Assembly (NCBI RefSeq): GCF_022698165.1
Contig: NZ_JALDAY010000005.1
Coordinates: 310,001-374,000 of the forward strand
DNA from: Streptomyces cylindrosporus
GTDB lineage: Bacteria; Actinomycetota; Actinomycetes; Streptomycetales; Streptomycetaceae
DNA: 64,000 bases
Reading direction: 5' to 3'
Shown here piece after piece: positions 16,851 to 25,550 of the stretch. Numbering within the stretch: the first letter of the stretch is position 1; every line of letters begins with the position of its first letter. Both the position numbers and the translations under genes were made by a program. The notes beneath the pieces are model-generated. The model worked only from the letters and a program-made list of their open reading frames with translations. It searched no databases and was not told the DNA's origin.

Positions 16851-18611
16851 ATGGCCAGGGAATTCCAACGCGGCCACAAGGCCAGGATCAGTGACCTCAC
16901 CGCGGGCACCGATCTGTACGTAGGCGTGCAGATCAGCGGCCCCGGACTGAGCTTCGACATCAGCTGCTTCGGCCTCGACGCCGACGAACGGCTCTCGGAC
17001 GACAGCTACTTCGTCTTCTTCAACCAGCCGAAGACTCCCGAGGAGTCGATTCAGCTCCTGGGCGCCCAGGCCGGTGACACGGAGTCCTTCCGGGTCACGC
17101 TCGACCGGATCCCGGCGAAGATCCAGAAGCTGTCGTTCACGGCGACGATCGACGGTGCCGGACAGATGTCGCAGATCGCCCCCGGATACATCCGCATCGT
17201 CGCGGGCGGCGAGGAGGTGGCCCGGTACTCCTTCAACGGCTCGGAGTTCACCACCGAACGGGCCGTGATGCTGGGCGACTTCTACCTGAAGGACGTGTGG
17301 CGGTTCGCGGCCGTCGGCCAGGGCTTCGACGGTGGCCTGGAGGCGCTGCTGAAGAACTTCGGCGGCGAGGTCATGGAGGAGGAGGCACCCGCGGCCCCGG
17401 CTCCGCAGCAACCGCAGACCGGCGCCGCCCCCGGCTTCGCGCCGCCCGCCCAGGCCACCGCGCCGCCCGCGTTCGGCGCCCCGGCCGCTCCGGCGCCGGC
17501 GCCCACGCCCCCCGCACCGGCCCCCGCCCCGCAGGCCCCCGCGCCCGCCCCCCAGGGCTTCGCGCCGCCCCCGGGCCAGACACCGCCCCCGGCGCCCGCC
17601 CCGGCCCCCGCGCCGAACGTGCACGCCGCGCCCACCATCGTCGCGCCCATGTCCCCGCCCGGCGGCTCCCCGGTGCCGCCCCCGGGACCGCCGCCCGGCT
17701 ACGGCCAGCCGCAGCAGCAGCAGCCGTACGGCCAGCCCGGCGGCCAGAGCGCCCCGCCGCCGCCCGGTTACGGCCAGGCACCCCAGGCCCCGCACGCCCC
17801 GACGGCGCCGCCCGGCTACGGCCAGCCGACCCCGCCGCCCGGCTACGGACAGCCGCCCCAGCCCCCCGGTTACAGCCAGCAGCCGCCCCTCGGGCAGGTC
17901 CCGGGGCAGCAGCAGGGTTACGGCGTCCCGCAGGGCGCTCCCCAGGGCGGTGCCGGTGTCGGTGCCGCGCTGCAGAAGTTCAGGGAGACGCCCACCGGGC
18001 AGCGCTGGACGCAGCAGAACAAGAAGCTCATCCGCGTCGACCTCGGCATCGGCGGCCAGCCCGTGCTCGCCCGGCAGGGCAGCATGGTGCTCTACCAGGG
18101 CAAGGTCGACTTCAGCTACAAGGGCGCCGGGTTCGCCGGGCGGATCGTGGGCAACGCGACCGGCCAGGAGATGCAGCTGATGCGCTGCACCGGCCAGGGC
18201 CAGGTGTTCCTCGCCGAGAACTCCACCCATCTGCACCCGGTCGAACTCCAGGGCGACGCGATCTGCGTCTCCGCGGAGAACGTCCTCGCCTTCGACGAGA
18301 GCCTCCAGTACGAGGTCCGCCGCATCGAGGGCCACGGCATCCCCGGGGGCGCGCTGTTCACGATGCAGTTCCAGGGCACCGGCACGATCGTCGTCAAGAC
18401 GCACGGCACGCCCGTGGTGCTGCCGGTCACGCCGACCACCTTCGCCGACTGCAACGCCGTCGTCGCCTGGTCGGCCGCCTCCCAGGTGATCGTCTCCAGC
18501 CAGGTCAGGATGCGCCGCAACGCCTATCCCGGCGACACCGGGGAGAGCGTCAACCTGCAGTTCCGGGGCGCTCCCGGCACCTTCATCGTCGTCCAGCCGT
18601 ACGAGGTCTGA
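16851..18611 (+). CDS. TerD-AIM24 fusion protein
   Basis: 586 aa in three parts. Residues 1-190 are a TerD-like domain (AGTDLYVGVQISGPG, FDISCFGLDADERLSDDSY, VTLDRIPAKIQKLSF), a calcium-binding fold of tellurite/stress clusters. Residues 190-370 are a Pro/Ala/Gln/Gly linker with PPGYGQP repeats. Residues 375-586 are an AIM24-type beta domain (RVDLGIGGQPVLARQGSMVLYQG, MQLMRCTGQGQVFLAEN). ATG 16851 fits the TerD start. It heads a three-gene run of AIM24 proteins with 11- and 17-nt gaps. The biochemical role of AIM24 domains is unknown; the flexible linker suggests a cell-envelope or scaffolding protein. Confidence 0.87.
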   Translation: MAREFQRGHKARISDLTAGTDLYVGVQISGPGLSFDISCFGLDADERLSDDSYFVFFNQPKTPEESIQLLGAQAGDTESFRVTLDRIPAKIQKLSFTATIDGAGQMSQIAPGYIRIVAGGEEVARYSFNGSEFTTERAVMLGDFYLKDVWRFAAVGQGFDGGLEALLKNFGGEVMEEEAPAAPAPQQPQTGAAPGFAPPAQATAPPAFGAPAAPAPAPTPPAPAPAPQAPAPAPQGFAPPPGQTPPPAPAPAPAPNVHAAPTIVAPMSPPGGSPVPPPGPPPGYGQPQQQQPYGQPGGQSAPPPPGYGQAPQAPHAPTAPPGYGQPTPPPGYGQPPQPPGYSQQPPLGQVPGQQQGYGVPQGAPQGGAGVGAALQKFRETPTGQRWTQQNKKLIRVDLGIGGQPVLARQGSMVLYQGKVDFSYKGAGFAGRIVGNATGQEMQLMRCTGQGQVFLAENSTHLHPVELQGDAICVSAENVLAFDESLQYEVRRIEGHGIPGGALFTMQFQGTGTIVVKTHGTPVVLPVTPTTFADCNAVVAWSAASQVIVSSQVRMRRNAYPGDTGESVNLQFRGAPGTFIVVQPYEV

Positions 18612-18622
18612 GGGAGCCCGTC

Positions 18623-19303
18623 ATGAACCAGCCGCTCGCGGGCTACGCTCCCGCACCCGTCACCGCCCGCATGGAGAACCACGGCAACAACATGCTGAAG
18701 GTCGCCATGCAGACCGGAAACGACCTCCTCGCGCGCGTGGGGTCGATGGTCGCCTACGAGGGCTTCATCCAGTACGAGCCCAACCCGCCGGCCGTGCGCC
18801 AGATCGCCCGCGACTGGATGACCGGCGAGGGCGCGCCCCTGATGAAGTGCTCCGGCGACGGACTGCTCTACCTCGCCGACTACGGCGCCGACGTCGTCGT
18901 CATCAACCTCAACGGTGACGGCATCTCCGTCAACGCCACCAACCTGCTCGCCTTCGACGCGTCCCTCACCTGGGGCGTGGAGCGGGTCAAGGGCCTGGCG
19001 AAGTTCGCCGGGCAGGGCCTGTGGAACACCAAGATCTCCGGGAACGGCTGGGTCGCGCTGACCTCCCGGGGCAAGCCGATCGTCGTCGACTGCGGCGGTG
19101 GCGAGGACGAGACCTACGTCGACCCGGACGCGCTCGTCGCCTGGTCCCCGAACCTCAAGGTGAAGGGCAAGCGCAGCTTCAAGGCGCAGTCGCTGATCGG
19201 CCGCGGCAGCGGCGAGGCCTACCAGATGGCCTTCTCCGGTCAGGGCATCGTCGTCGTCCAGCCCAGCGAGGACAGCACCGACCGCTTGCGGTTCCGGGGC
19301 TGA
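18623..19303 (+). CDS. AIM24-family protein (second of the cluster)
   Basis: 226-aa stand-alone AIM24 domain. It shares with the preceding fusion the motifs LLARVGSMVAYEGFIQY, GEGAPLMKCSGDGLLYLAD, VNATNLLAFDASLTW and the terminal GQGIVVVQPSE. It has no signal peptide or membrane helix. ATG at 18623, 11 nt after the fusion gene. AIM24 is named from a yeast mitochondrial inner-membrane protein; the bacterial function is not known. Confidence 0.87.
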   Translation: MNQPLAGYAPAPVTARMENHGNNMLKVAMQTGNDLLARVGSMVAYEGFIQYEPNPPAVRQIARDWMTGEGAPLMKCSGDGLLYLADYGADVVVINLNGDGISVNATNLLAFDASLTWGVERVKGLAKFAGQGLWNTKISGNGWVALTSRGKPIVVDCGGGEDETYVDPDALVAWSPNLKVKGKRSFKAQSLIGRGSGEAYQMAFSGQGIVVVQPSEDSTDRLRFRG

Positions 19304-19320
19304 GGGGGAGCCAGAACGCC

Positions 19321-20076
19321 ATGCAGAGTCCGCTTTTCGCCTTCAACGACTCGCAGTCCCAGGACCGCTACAGCCTGCAGAACAAGCAGATGCTGCGCGT
19401 CAACCTGGAGGGTCACGACGACGTCCTGGCCCGCAAGGGCACGATGGTCGCCTACCAGGGGCTCGTAGAGTTCGACGCCGAGTACCAGAGCACCCGGCAG
19501 GCATACGCGCGTGCGGCCACCGGCGAGGGCCTCAGCCTGATGCGCTGCCACGGGCAGGGCACGGTCTTCTTCGCCAACCTCGCCCAGCACATCCATGTGG
19601 TGGACGTGGAGCAGGACGGCCTCACCGTCGACAGCAGCTATGTCCTCGCGATGGACTCCTCGCTGCACCACGAGGTCATCGCCGTCGACAGCCAGTACGG
19701 CATCTCCGGCTCCGGGAAGTACCAGCTCAACATCACCGGCCGCGGCAAGGTCGCCCTGATGACCTCGGGCGCGCCGCTGATGATGCAGGTGACACCGGAC
19801 AAGTACGTCAGCTGCGACGCCGACGCGATCGTCGCCTGGTCGACCGGGCTGCGCGTCCAGATGCAGGCCCAGACGCACTCCTCCGGGGTGTGGCGGCGCC
19901 GTGGCAACACCGGTGAGGGCTGGGAGCTGAGCTTCATGGGCAGCGGCTACGCGCTGGTCCAGCCCAGTGAACTGCTGCCGCCGCAGAACGCCCAGATCGG
20001 TTCGGGCCTCGCCGCGCAGTTCGGCATGGGGCAGCAAGGGGCGCGGGCGCAGAACCAGGGGAATGTCTGGAGTTAG
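19321..20076 (+). CDS. AIM24-family protein (third of the cluster)
   Basis: 251-aa AIM24 domain with VNLEGHDDVLARKGTMVAYQG, LSLMRCHGQGTVFFAN, VDSSYVLAMDSSLHHEV and GSGYALVQPSELLPPQ, and a Gln/Gly-rich tail. It starts 17 nt after gene two. Three diverged copies in one operon suggest a hetero-oligomer. A strong hairpin terminator follows at 20082. Confidence 0.87.
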   Translation: MQSPLFAFNDSQSQDRYSLQNKQMLRVNLEGHDDVLARKGTMVAYQGLVEFDAEYQSTRQAYARAATGEGLSLMRCHGQGTVFFANLAQHIHVVDVEQDGLTVDSSYVLAMDSSLHHEVIAVDSQYGISGSGKYQLNITGRGKVALMTSGAPLMMQVTPDKYVSCDADAIVAWSTGLRVQMQAQTHSSGVWRRRGNTGEGWELSFMGSGYALVQPSELLPPQNAQIGSGLAAQFGMGQQGARAQNQGNVWS

Positions 20077-20081
20077 AACCG

Positions 20082-20115
20082 GTAAGGGGTGACCACCAGG
20101 GTGGTCACCCCTTAC
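20082..20115. terminator. Bidirectional terminator between AIM24 cluster and NUDIX gene
   Basis: Perfect 15-bp inverted repeat, arms 20082-20096 and 20101-20115, loop CAGG, between convergent genes. Confidence 0.85.
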
Positions 20116-20119
20116 GCCT

Positions 20120-20641
20120 TCAGATTCTGGCCAGCGCCGCTTCCAGCAGTCGTACGACCGAGTCGTCCGCAACGTCCGCCACCTCGCCGTAGGCGAACCA
20201 GCGCAGGTCGAGGGACTCGTCGCTGATCTCTTGCACGGCGCCGGGCGGGGCCACGACCGCGTACTGGACGTCGAGATGCCAGTGGCAGGGCGCCGGGAGG
20301 GCATGCCGGTCCAGGCGCACCGGCCCGCCCGGCAGCAGGGTCAGCCCCGCGATGCCCGACTCCTCCGTCGCCTCGCGCAGGGCCGCGGCCTGCACCGAGG
20401 TGTCCTGCGGCTCGCAGTGGCCGCCCATCTGCAGCCACATCCGCAGCTTCCTGTGCAGGGTCAGCAGCACGCGCTCCCGCGAAGGGTCGATCACCAGCGC
20501 GCTCGCCGTGAGGTGGCCCGCGTGGCAGGCCTTCCACATGCCGTCCGGGTGGGCCGCGAGATGGTCCAGGTAGGCCTGGCGCAGCTCTTCCTGGCCCTCA
20601 TACCCCTTCAGGACGAGGACCGCGTCGTCGTACAGGCTCAC
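20120..20641 (-). CDS. NUDIX hydrolase
   Basis: 173-aa NUDIX-superfamily hydrolase. The NUDIX box is complete: GGHCEPQDTSVQAAALREAT continuing into EESG. The N-terminal helix is followed by ACHAGHLTASALVIDPS and RVLLTLHRKLRMWLQ. Substrate is not predictable. The GTG start overlaps the stop of the upstream zincin-like gene (GTGA, 20638-20641), so the two are coupled. Confidence 0.85.
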   Translation of the reverse strand: MSLYDDAVLVLKGYEGQEELRQAYLDHLAAHPDGMWKACHAGHLTASALVIDPSRERVLLTLHRKLRMWLQMGGHCEPQDTSVQAAALREATEESGIAGLTLLPGGPVRLDRHALPAPCHWHLDVQYAVVAPPGAVQEISDESLDLRWFAYGEVADVADDSVVRLLEAALARI

Positions 20642-22086
20642 TCGGTGTCGTCGCCCTTGCCGTCGTCCTTGCTGTCGTCCTTCTTCAGGTTCGGCTTGTC
20701 GCCGGAGTCGTCCGTGACCCCGCCGAGCAGTTTCTCGATCTCGGAGAAGTCCAGCTGCTCGCGGTGCACGAAGCCGTCCGGGTCGTCCAGGTCGGAGGCG
20801 GTCGGCAGCATGTCCGGGTGGGCCCACAGGGCGTCCCGGCCGTCGACCCCGCGCGCGTCCGTGAGCGAGGCCCACAGACGGGAGGCGTCGCGCAGGCGGC
20901 GCGGGCGCAGCTCCAGGCCGATCAGCGTGGCGAAGGTCTGCTCCGCCGGGCCGCCCGTCGCACGGCGGCGGCGCAGTGTCTCGCGCAGCGCGTCGGCGGA
21001 GGAGAGGCGGGGCTTCGCAGCCGCGTGGACCACCGCATCCACCCAGCCCTCGACGAGCGCCAGAGCGGTCTCCAGACGGGCCAGGGCGGCCTTCTGCTCG
21101 GGCGTGTCCTCCGGCTGGAACATGCCCTGCTGGAGGGCGTCCTGCAGCTGCTCCGGGTTCTGCGGGTCGAACTGGCCGACAACGTCCTCCAGCTTGGCGG
21201 TGTCGACCTTGATCCCGCGCGCGTACCCGTCGACGGCGCCGAACAGGTGCGAGCGCAGCCACGGCACGTGCGCGAACAGGCGCTGGTGGGCCGCCTCGCG
21301 CAGGGCGAGATACAGCCGCACCTCCTCCTTGGGCACGCCCAGGTCCTTGCCGAACGCCTCGATGTTCACCGGCAGCAGCGCGGCCTTGCCGGCCGGGCCG
21401 AGCGGCAGGCCGATGTCGGTGGAGCCGACGACCTCGCCCGCGAGCACGCCCACGGCCTGCCCGATCTGGGTGCCGAACATGGCACCGCCCATGGAGCGCA
21501 TCATGCCGATCAGCGGGCCCGCCATGGCCTGCATCTCCTCCGGCAGGACGTCGCCCATCGCCGCGCCGACGCGCTCGGCGACCGGGTCGACGAGCTCCTG
21601 CCACGCGGGCAGGGTCGCCTCGACCCACTCCGCGCGCGACCAGGCGACGGCGGAGCCGGCGCCGGACGGCAGGGACGTCGCGTCGTCCAGCCACAGGTCG
21701 GCCAGGCGGACGGCCTCCTCGACCGCGCTGCGCTCGGCGGGGCCGATGCTCGAGTCCTTGGTGCCGTCCGGGGTGCCCTGGGAGACCGTCTGGCGGGCGA
21801 TCTGCTTGGCCATGTCCCAGTTCACCGGACCGCCCTCGTACGAGAGCATCTGGCCGAGCTGCTGGAAGGCGGCGCCCAGGTCGGTGGGGTTCAGCGAGCC
21901 GAACATGGCAGCGAGCGGATTGTCCGCACCGGGGCCGCCAAAGCCCCCGGCGCCGGGCAGCCCGCCGAAACCGAACGGGTTGGCCGGGCCCTGACCACCA
22001 CCGCTCTGCTGGTCCTTCTTCTTGCCCTCGTCGCCGTCTTCCGGCTCCTCCGGCGGAAGGCCGAATCCGAATGGGGTGTCACTCAC
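20638..22086 (-). CDS. Zincin-like metalloprotease family protein (DUF2342)
   Basis: 482-aa actinobacterial protein of the DUF2342 zinc-dependent metalloprotease family. The N-terminus is Gly/Pro-rich (NPFGFGGLPGAGGFGGPG). The family metal-site segment reads LREAAHQRLF, a variant of HExxH in which Glu and His are kept as EAAH; activity is therefore uncertain. The C-terminal 40 residues are charged and Asp/Lys-rich. The GTG start has GAGGAAT just upstream. It is divergent from the SDR gene and coupled to the NUDIX gene downstream. Some homologues have been annotated as coenzyme F420-associated, without proof I can cite. Confidence 0.83.
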   Translation of the reverse strand: MSDTPFGFGLPPEEPEDGDEGKKKDQQSGGGQGPANPFGFGGLPGAGGFGGPGADNPLAAMFGSLNPTDLGAAFQQLGQMLSYEGGPVNWDMAKQIARQTVSQGTPDGTKDSSIGPAERSAVEEAVRLADLWLDDATSLPSGAGSAVAWSRAEWVEATLPAWQELVDPVAERVGAAMGDVLPEEMQAMAGPLIGMMRSMGGAMFGTQIGQAVGVLAGEVVGSTDIGLPLGPAGKAALLPVNIEAFGKDLGVPKEEVRLYLALREAAHQRLFAHVPWLRSHLFGAVDGYARGIKVDTAKLEDVVGQFDPQNPEQLQDALQQGMFQPEDTPEQKAALARLETALALVEGWVDAVVHAAAKPRLSSADALRETLRRRRATGGPAEQTFATLIGLELRPRRLRDASRLWASLTDARGVDGRDALWAHPDMLPTASDLDDPDGFVHREQLDFSEIEKLLGGVTDDSGDKPNLKKDDSKDDGKGDDTE

Positions 22087-22278
22087 GGGATTCCTCGGCT
22101 GTTAAGGCCGCCGGTTGTCTCCGACGGCACGACTGCCCGATAACACCACCCAGCCTAGACACCGTGGGCGGTTCGGGCCTCGGTGCTCCGCCGACTCTTG
22201 GCCTGCGGCAGGATGGATGCCACCTGGTACGGACGCGTCACTCGCGTTCTTACTGAAGACAACCGCTGGAGACGCCCG

Positions 22279-23391
22279 GTGAGTTCCCCAGATCCTCAGG
22301 TTCGCGCAGCGCGAAACGAGTCAACCCCGCCGACGGTGCGCGGTCCCGTCGTCGCGGTCACCGGTGCCGCGTCCGGCATCGGCGCGCTGCTCACCGAGCG
22401 GCTGGCCGCCTCGGAGGCGATCAAGCAGGTCATCGCCATCGACGAGCGGCGCGGCGAGTGCGCGGGAGCCCAGTGGCACATCCTGGACGTGCGGGATCCG
22501 GCCATCGCGGAAAAGCTGCGCGGGGCCGACGTGGTGGTGCATCTGGCGCTCGACCTGGACCTGGAGACCGACCCCGCCGCCCGGACGGCGTACAACGTGC
22601 GGGGGACGCAGACGGTGCTCACGGCCGCCGCGGCCGCGGGCGTCCACCGGGTCGTGCTGTGCACGTCCGCCATGGTCTACGGCGCGTTGCCGGACAACGA
22701 GCTGCCGCTTTCGGAGGACGCGGAGCTGCGCGCGACGGCCGAGGCCACCGGTGTGGGTGACCTGCTGGAGATCGAGCGGCTCGCACGGCGCGCGCCCCGG
22801 GCGCATCCCGGCCTCAATGTCACCGTCGTACGCCCCGCGGTACTCATCGGGGGCACCGACACCGCGCTGACCAGGTACTTCGAGTCGCCGCGGCTGCTGG
22901 TCGTGGCCGGGTCGCGGCCCGCGTGGCAGTTCTGCCATGTCGAGGACCTGTGCAGCGCGCTGGAGTACGCCGTCCTGGAGAAGGTCGAGGGGGAGCTCGC
23001 GGTCGGCTGCGACGGGTGGCTGGAGCAGGAGGAGGTCGAGGAGCTCAGCGGGATCCGCCGGATGGAGCTGCCCTCCGCGGTCGCCCTGGGGGCGGCGGCC
23101 CGGCTGCACCGGATCGGGCTGACGCCGTCCCCGGCGGGCGATCTGGCGTACACGATGTACCCCTGGGTGGTGAGCGGAAGCCGGCTGCACGACGCGGGCT
23201 GGCGCCCGCAGTGGACCAACGAGGAGGTCCTCGCCGAACTGCTGGAGGAGGTCTCCGGCCGGCACACGGTCGCCGGACGGCGACTCGGCCGCAAGGACGC
23301 GACCGCGGCCGGTGCCGCGGGAGCGACGGTCGCCCTGCTGGGCGCGGCGGCGGTGGTACGGCGGGCCCGGAAGGCGCGGCGGCGCATCTGA
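22279..23391 (+). CDS. NAD-dependent epimerase/SDR-family protein
   Basis: 370-aa extended SDR. It has the Rossmann glycine motif VTGAASGIGALL, the acidic residue ending strand 2 (VIAIDERRGE), the LDVRD motif, VVHLAL, and an active-site-like CTSAMVYGAL with Tyr but no clear YxxxK, so catalysis is doubtful. The last 30 residues form a hydrophobic Ala-rich segment followed by RRARKARRRI, suggesting a C-terminal membrane anchor. GTG 22279 is supported by GGAG at 22268-22271, 7 nt before it. Substrate unknown. Confidence 0.8.
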   Translation: MSSPDPQVRAARNESTPPTVRGPVVAVTGAASGIGALLTERLAASEAIKQVIAIDERRGECAGAQWHILDVRDPAIAEKLRGADVVVHLALDLDLETDPAARTAYNVRGTQTVLTAAAAAGVHRVVLCTSAMVYGALPDNELPLSEDAELRATAEATGVGDLLEIERLARRAPRAHPGLNVTVVRPAVLIGGTDTALTRYFESPRLLVVAGSRPAWQFCHVEDLCSALEYAVLEKVEGELAVGCDGWLEQEEVEELSGIRRMELPSAVALGAAARLHRIGLTPSPAGDLAYTMYPWVVSGSRLHDAGWRPQWTNEEVLAELLEEVSGRHTVAGRRLGRKDATAAGAAGATVALLGAAAVVRRARKARRRI

Positions 23392-23426
23392 GCGGTCCCG
23401 GGGAAGCCGACTGCGGTCGGGCAGCG

Positions 23427-23475
23427 CACCCAAGGGGCGCGAGGAACTGCGCGACCAGCCACGACGGCGCCGCAG
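23427..23475. repeat. Dispersed Streptomyces intergenic repeat, copy 1
   Basis: Contains the core GGAACTGCGCGACCAGCC followed by ACGACGG, in the SDR-moaE gap. The same core occurs inverted at 59711-59759, with partial copies at 39940-40012 and 37128-37162. Confidence 0.7.
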
Positions 23476-23623
23476 CCGACGGACGACCCATCGCCGCACA
23501 TCCGCGGAGCGCTGACGCGTGCCCCAGGGCAACCGAAGCTGTAGGACGCTCCAAAACGGCACACGCGTGTGCCTGGTGAAAGTCGTATTCCGTGTTGTCC
23601 GAGGCGTGGGGCACGATGGACCC

Positions 23624-24085
23624 ATGGCAGCCACACACGACCACCCCGGCGAGCAGGTCGCGGACGACCCGATCAAGCTCGTCGCCATCCGTGAGACGCC
23701 GCTCTCCGTGGACGAGGTCTTCCGGGCCGTCGGGGACGACGCCGCCGGTGGGACCACGCTGTTCGTGGGGACCGTGCGGAACCACGACGGGGGTGTCGAC
23801 GTCGACCGGCTCGGCTATTCCTGCCACCCCAGTGCCGAGGCCGAGATGCGGCGCATCGCCGAGAAGGTCGTCGCGGAGTACCCGGTCCGGGCGCTGGCCG
23901 CGGTGCACCGGGTCGGGGATCTGACGGTGGGGGACCTCGCGGTCGTCGTCGCCGTGTCGTGTCCGCACCGGGGCGAGGCCTTCGAGGCCTGCCGCAAGCT
24001 GATCGACGACCTCAAGCACGAGGTGCCGATCTGGAAGCACCAGACCTTCTCCGACGGCACCGAGGAGTGGGTCGGCGCCTGCTGA
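23624..24085 (+). CDS. moaE: Molybdopterin synthase catalytic subunit MoaE
   Basis: 153-aa large subunit of molybdopterin synthase, which transfers sulfur from MoaD thiocarboxylate to precursor Z. Family motifs are present: FVGTVRNHDGGVDVDRLGYS, HRVGDLTVGDLAVVV, CPHRGEAFEACRKLIDDLK and EVPIWKHQTF with the catalytic lysines. ATG 23624 fits the family N-terminus. No moaD is adjacent, so its partner must be encoded elsewhere. Confidence 0.93.
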   Translation: MAATHDHPGEQVADDPIKLVAIRETPLSVDEVFRAVGDDAAGGTTLFVGTVRNHDGGVDVDRLGYSCHPSAEAEMRRIAEKVVAEYPVRALAAVHRVGDLTVGDLAVVVAVSCPHRGEAFEACRKLIDDLKHEVPIWKHQTFSDGTEEWVGAC

Positions 24086-24230
24086 ACCCGGGCTCCCGGC
24101 CCTGCCCGAACCCCCTCCGCCGGTCCTCCGGTTGCGTAACCGCACCCCTGCCGTGAGCGTTGTCAGTGCGGATGGTTAATCTGCTGATCAGTCAGTTCTT
24201 GCGGTCGCTCACCGGGGTTGGGAGGTCGGC

Positions 24231-24395
24231 ATGGGTGCGCTCGTCTGGTTGTTGATCCCGCTTGTCGCTGCGGTCGCCGCCGGTCTGTGGGGAAGCTGGG
24301 CCAACCGCACCCGCAAGGTGCGCAGCGACGGGCCCGAGCTCGACGGGTACGCGCGGTTCCGCGAGGCCATGGACAAGTCCCACTCCGGTACATGA
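24231..24395 (+). CDS. Small membrane protein (54 aa)
   Basis: 54-aa ORF with a single N-terminal hydrophobic helix (LVWLLIPLVAAVAAGLW) and a charged tail (NRTRKVRSDGPELDGYARF). A good ribosome-binding site, GGGAGG, lies 5 nt before the ATG. It precedes the PDZ-Lon protease gene by 51 nt. The predicted topology is N-in or short N-out with a cytoplasmic tail. Function unknown; position and clean SD make it a real gene. Confidence 0.75.
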   Translation: MGALVWLLIPLVAAVAAGLWGSWANRTRKVRSDGPELDGYARFREAMDKSHSGT

Positions 24396-24446
24396 CAGAG
24401 GTGGGGCTGACGGTGCGCTGACAGCGTCGTCCCGTACTGTCTTGGC

Positions 24447-25541
24447 ATGCCACGCCGCACCGCGACGATGCTCGCCTCCACCCTGATGCTGATCGCGCTC
24501 CTGTGCGCCGGAGTGTTCATCCCCGTGCCGTACTCGGAGATGTCCCCCGGGCCGACGGTGAACACGCTCGGGGACCACGACGGCGAGCCGGTGCTGCAGA
24601 TCTCGGGCCGGAAGACGTACGCGACGAGCGGTCACCTGAACATGACGACCGTGCGCGTCACCAGCGCCGACTACAAGATGAACCTCGTCGAGGCCGTCTA
24701 CGGCTGGCTCGCGCACGACAACAAGGTCGTGCCGCACGACACGCTCTACCCGGACGGCAAGACCGAGGAGCAGTCCACCCAGGAGAACGCCGAGGAGTTC
24801 AGCCAGTCCCAGGAGAGCGCCAAGGTCGCCGCCCTGAAGGAGCTGGACATCCCGGTGAAGTCCTGGGTGATCGTCTCGACCGTGGTCAAGGACTCCCCGG
24901 CCGAGGGCAGGCTGCACGCCGGTGACGTGATCAAGGCCGTCGACGGTACGACGGTCAAGGAGCCGGCCGACGTCGCGACGCTGGTGACCAAGCACAAGCC
25001 GGGCCAGGACGTCGTCTTCACGATCGTGCCCGCCAAGGAGCAGGCCGCCGCCGAGAAGGCGAACAAGACGGCGACAAAGACCGAGAAGATCACGATCAAG
25101 ACCGCGACCTCGGACGACAGCGGGGCCAAGCGGGCCATCGTCGGGATCTCCGCGGGGACGGACCACACCTTCCCGTTCAGCATCGACATCAAGCTGGCCG
25201 ACGTCGGCGGACCGAGCGCCGGCCTGATGTTCGCGCTCGGCATCTACGACAAGCTCACCCCGGGCAGCCTCACCGGCGGCAAGTTCGTGGCCGGCACCGG
25301 GACCATCGACGACGACGGCAAGGTCGGCCCGATCGGCGGCATCGAGATGAAGACGGTCGGCGCGCGCAGCAAGGGCGCCCAGTACTTCCTGACGCCGGCC
25401 GAGAACTGCGCGGCGGCCGCCAAGGACACCCCGAGCGGTCTCACCCTGGTGAAGGTGAACACCATCGAGGACGCCCTCGGCGCGCTGAAGGACATCCGCG
25501 GCGGCAAGACCGCCGACCTGCCCAAGTGCACGGCCAAGTAG
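24447..25541 (+). CDS. Membrane-anchored PDZ domain Lon-like (S16) protease
   Basis: 364-aa YlbL-type serine protease. It has an N-terminal membrane helix (MLASTLMLIALLCAGVFI), a central PDZ domain (about residues 140-210, VVKDSPAEGRLHAGDVIKAV) and a C-terminal Lon proteolytic domain with the Ser of GGPSAGLMFALGIYD and the Lys of MKTVGARSKGAQYF forming the Ser-Lys dyad. The catalytic domain is predicted outside the membrane. Family members degrade or process membrane-associated proteins. ATG 24447. It ends 9 nt before the convergent PPA1309-like gene. Confidence 0.9.
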   Translation: MPRRTATMLASTLMLIALLCAGVFIPVPYSEMSPGPTVNTLGDHDGEPVLQISGRKTYATSGHLNMTTVRVTSADYKMNLVEAVYGWLAHDNKVVPHDTLYPDGKTEEQSTQENAEEFSQSQESAKVAALKELDIPVKSWVIVSTVVKDSPAEGRLHAGDVIKAVDGTTVKEPADVATLVTKHKPGQDVVFTIVPAKEQAAAEKANKTATKTEKITIKTATSDDSGAKRAIVGISAGTDHTFPFSIDIKLADVGGPSAGLMFALGIYDKLTPGSLTGGKFVAGTGTIDDDGKVGPIGGIEMKTVGARSKGAQYFLTPAENCAAAAKDTPSGLTLVKVNTIEDALGALKDIRGGKTADLPKCTAK

Positions 25542-25550
25542 CCGCGGCGG

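Noticed and set aside
16845..18404. Minus-strand frame over the TerD-AIM24 gene
   Set aside because: Pure shadow: Gly/Arg-rich complement of the proline-rich linker.
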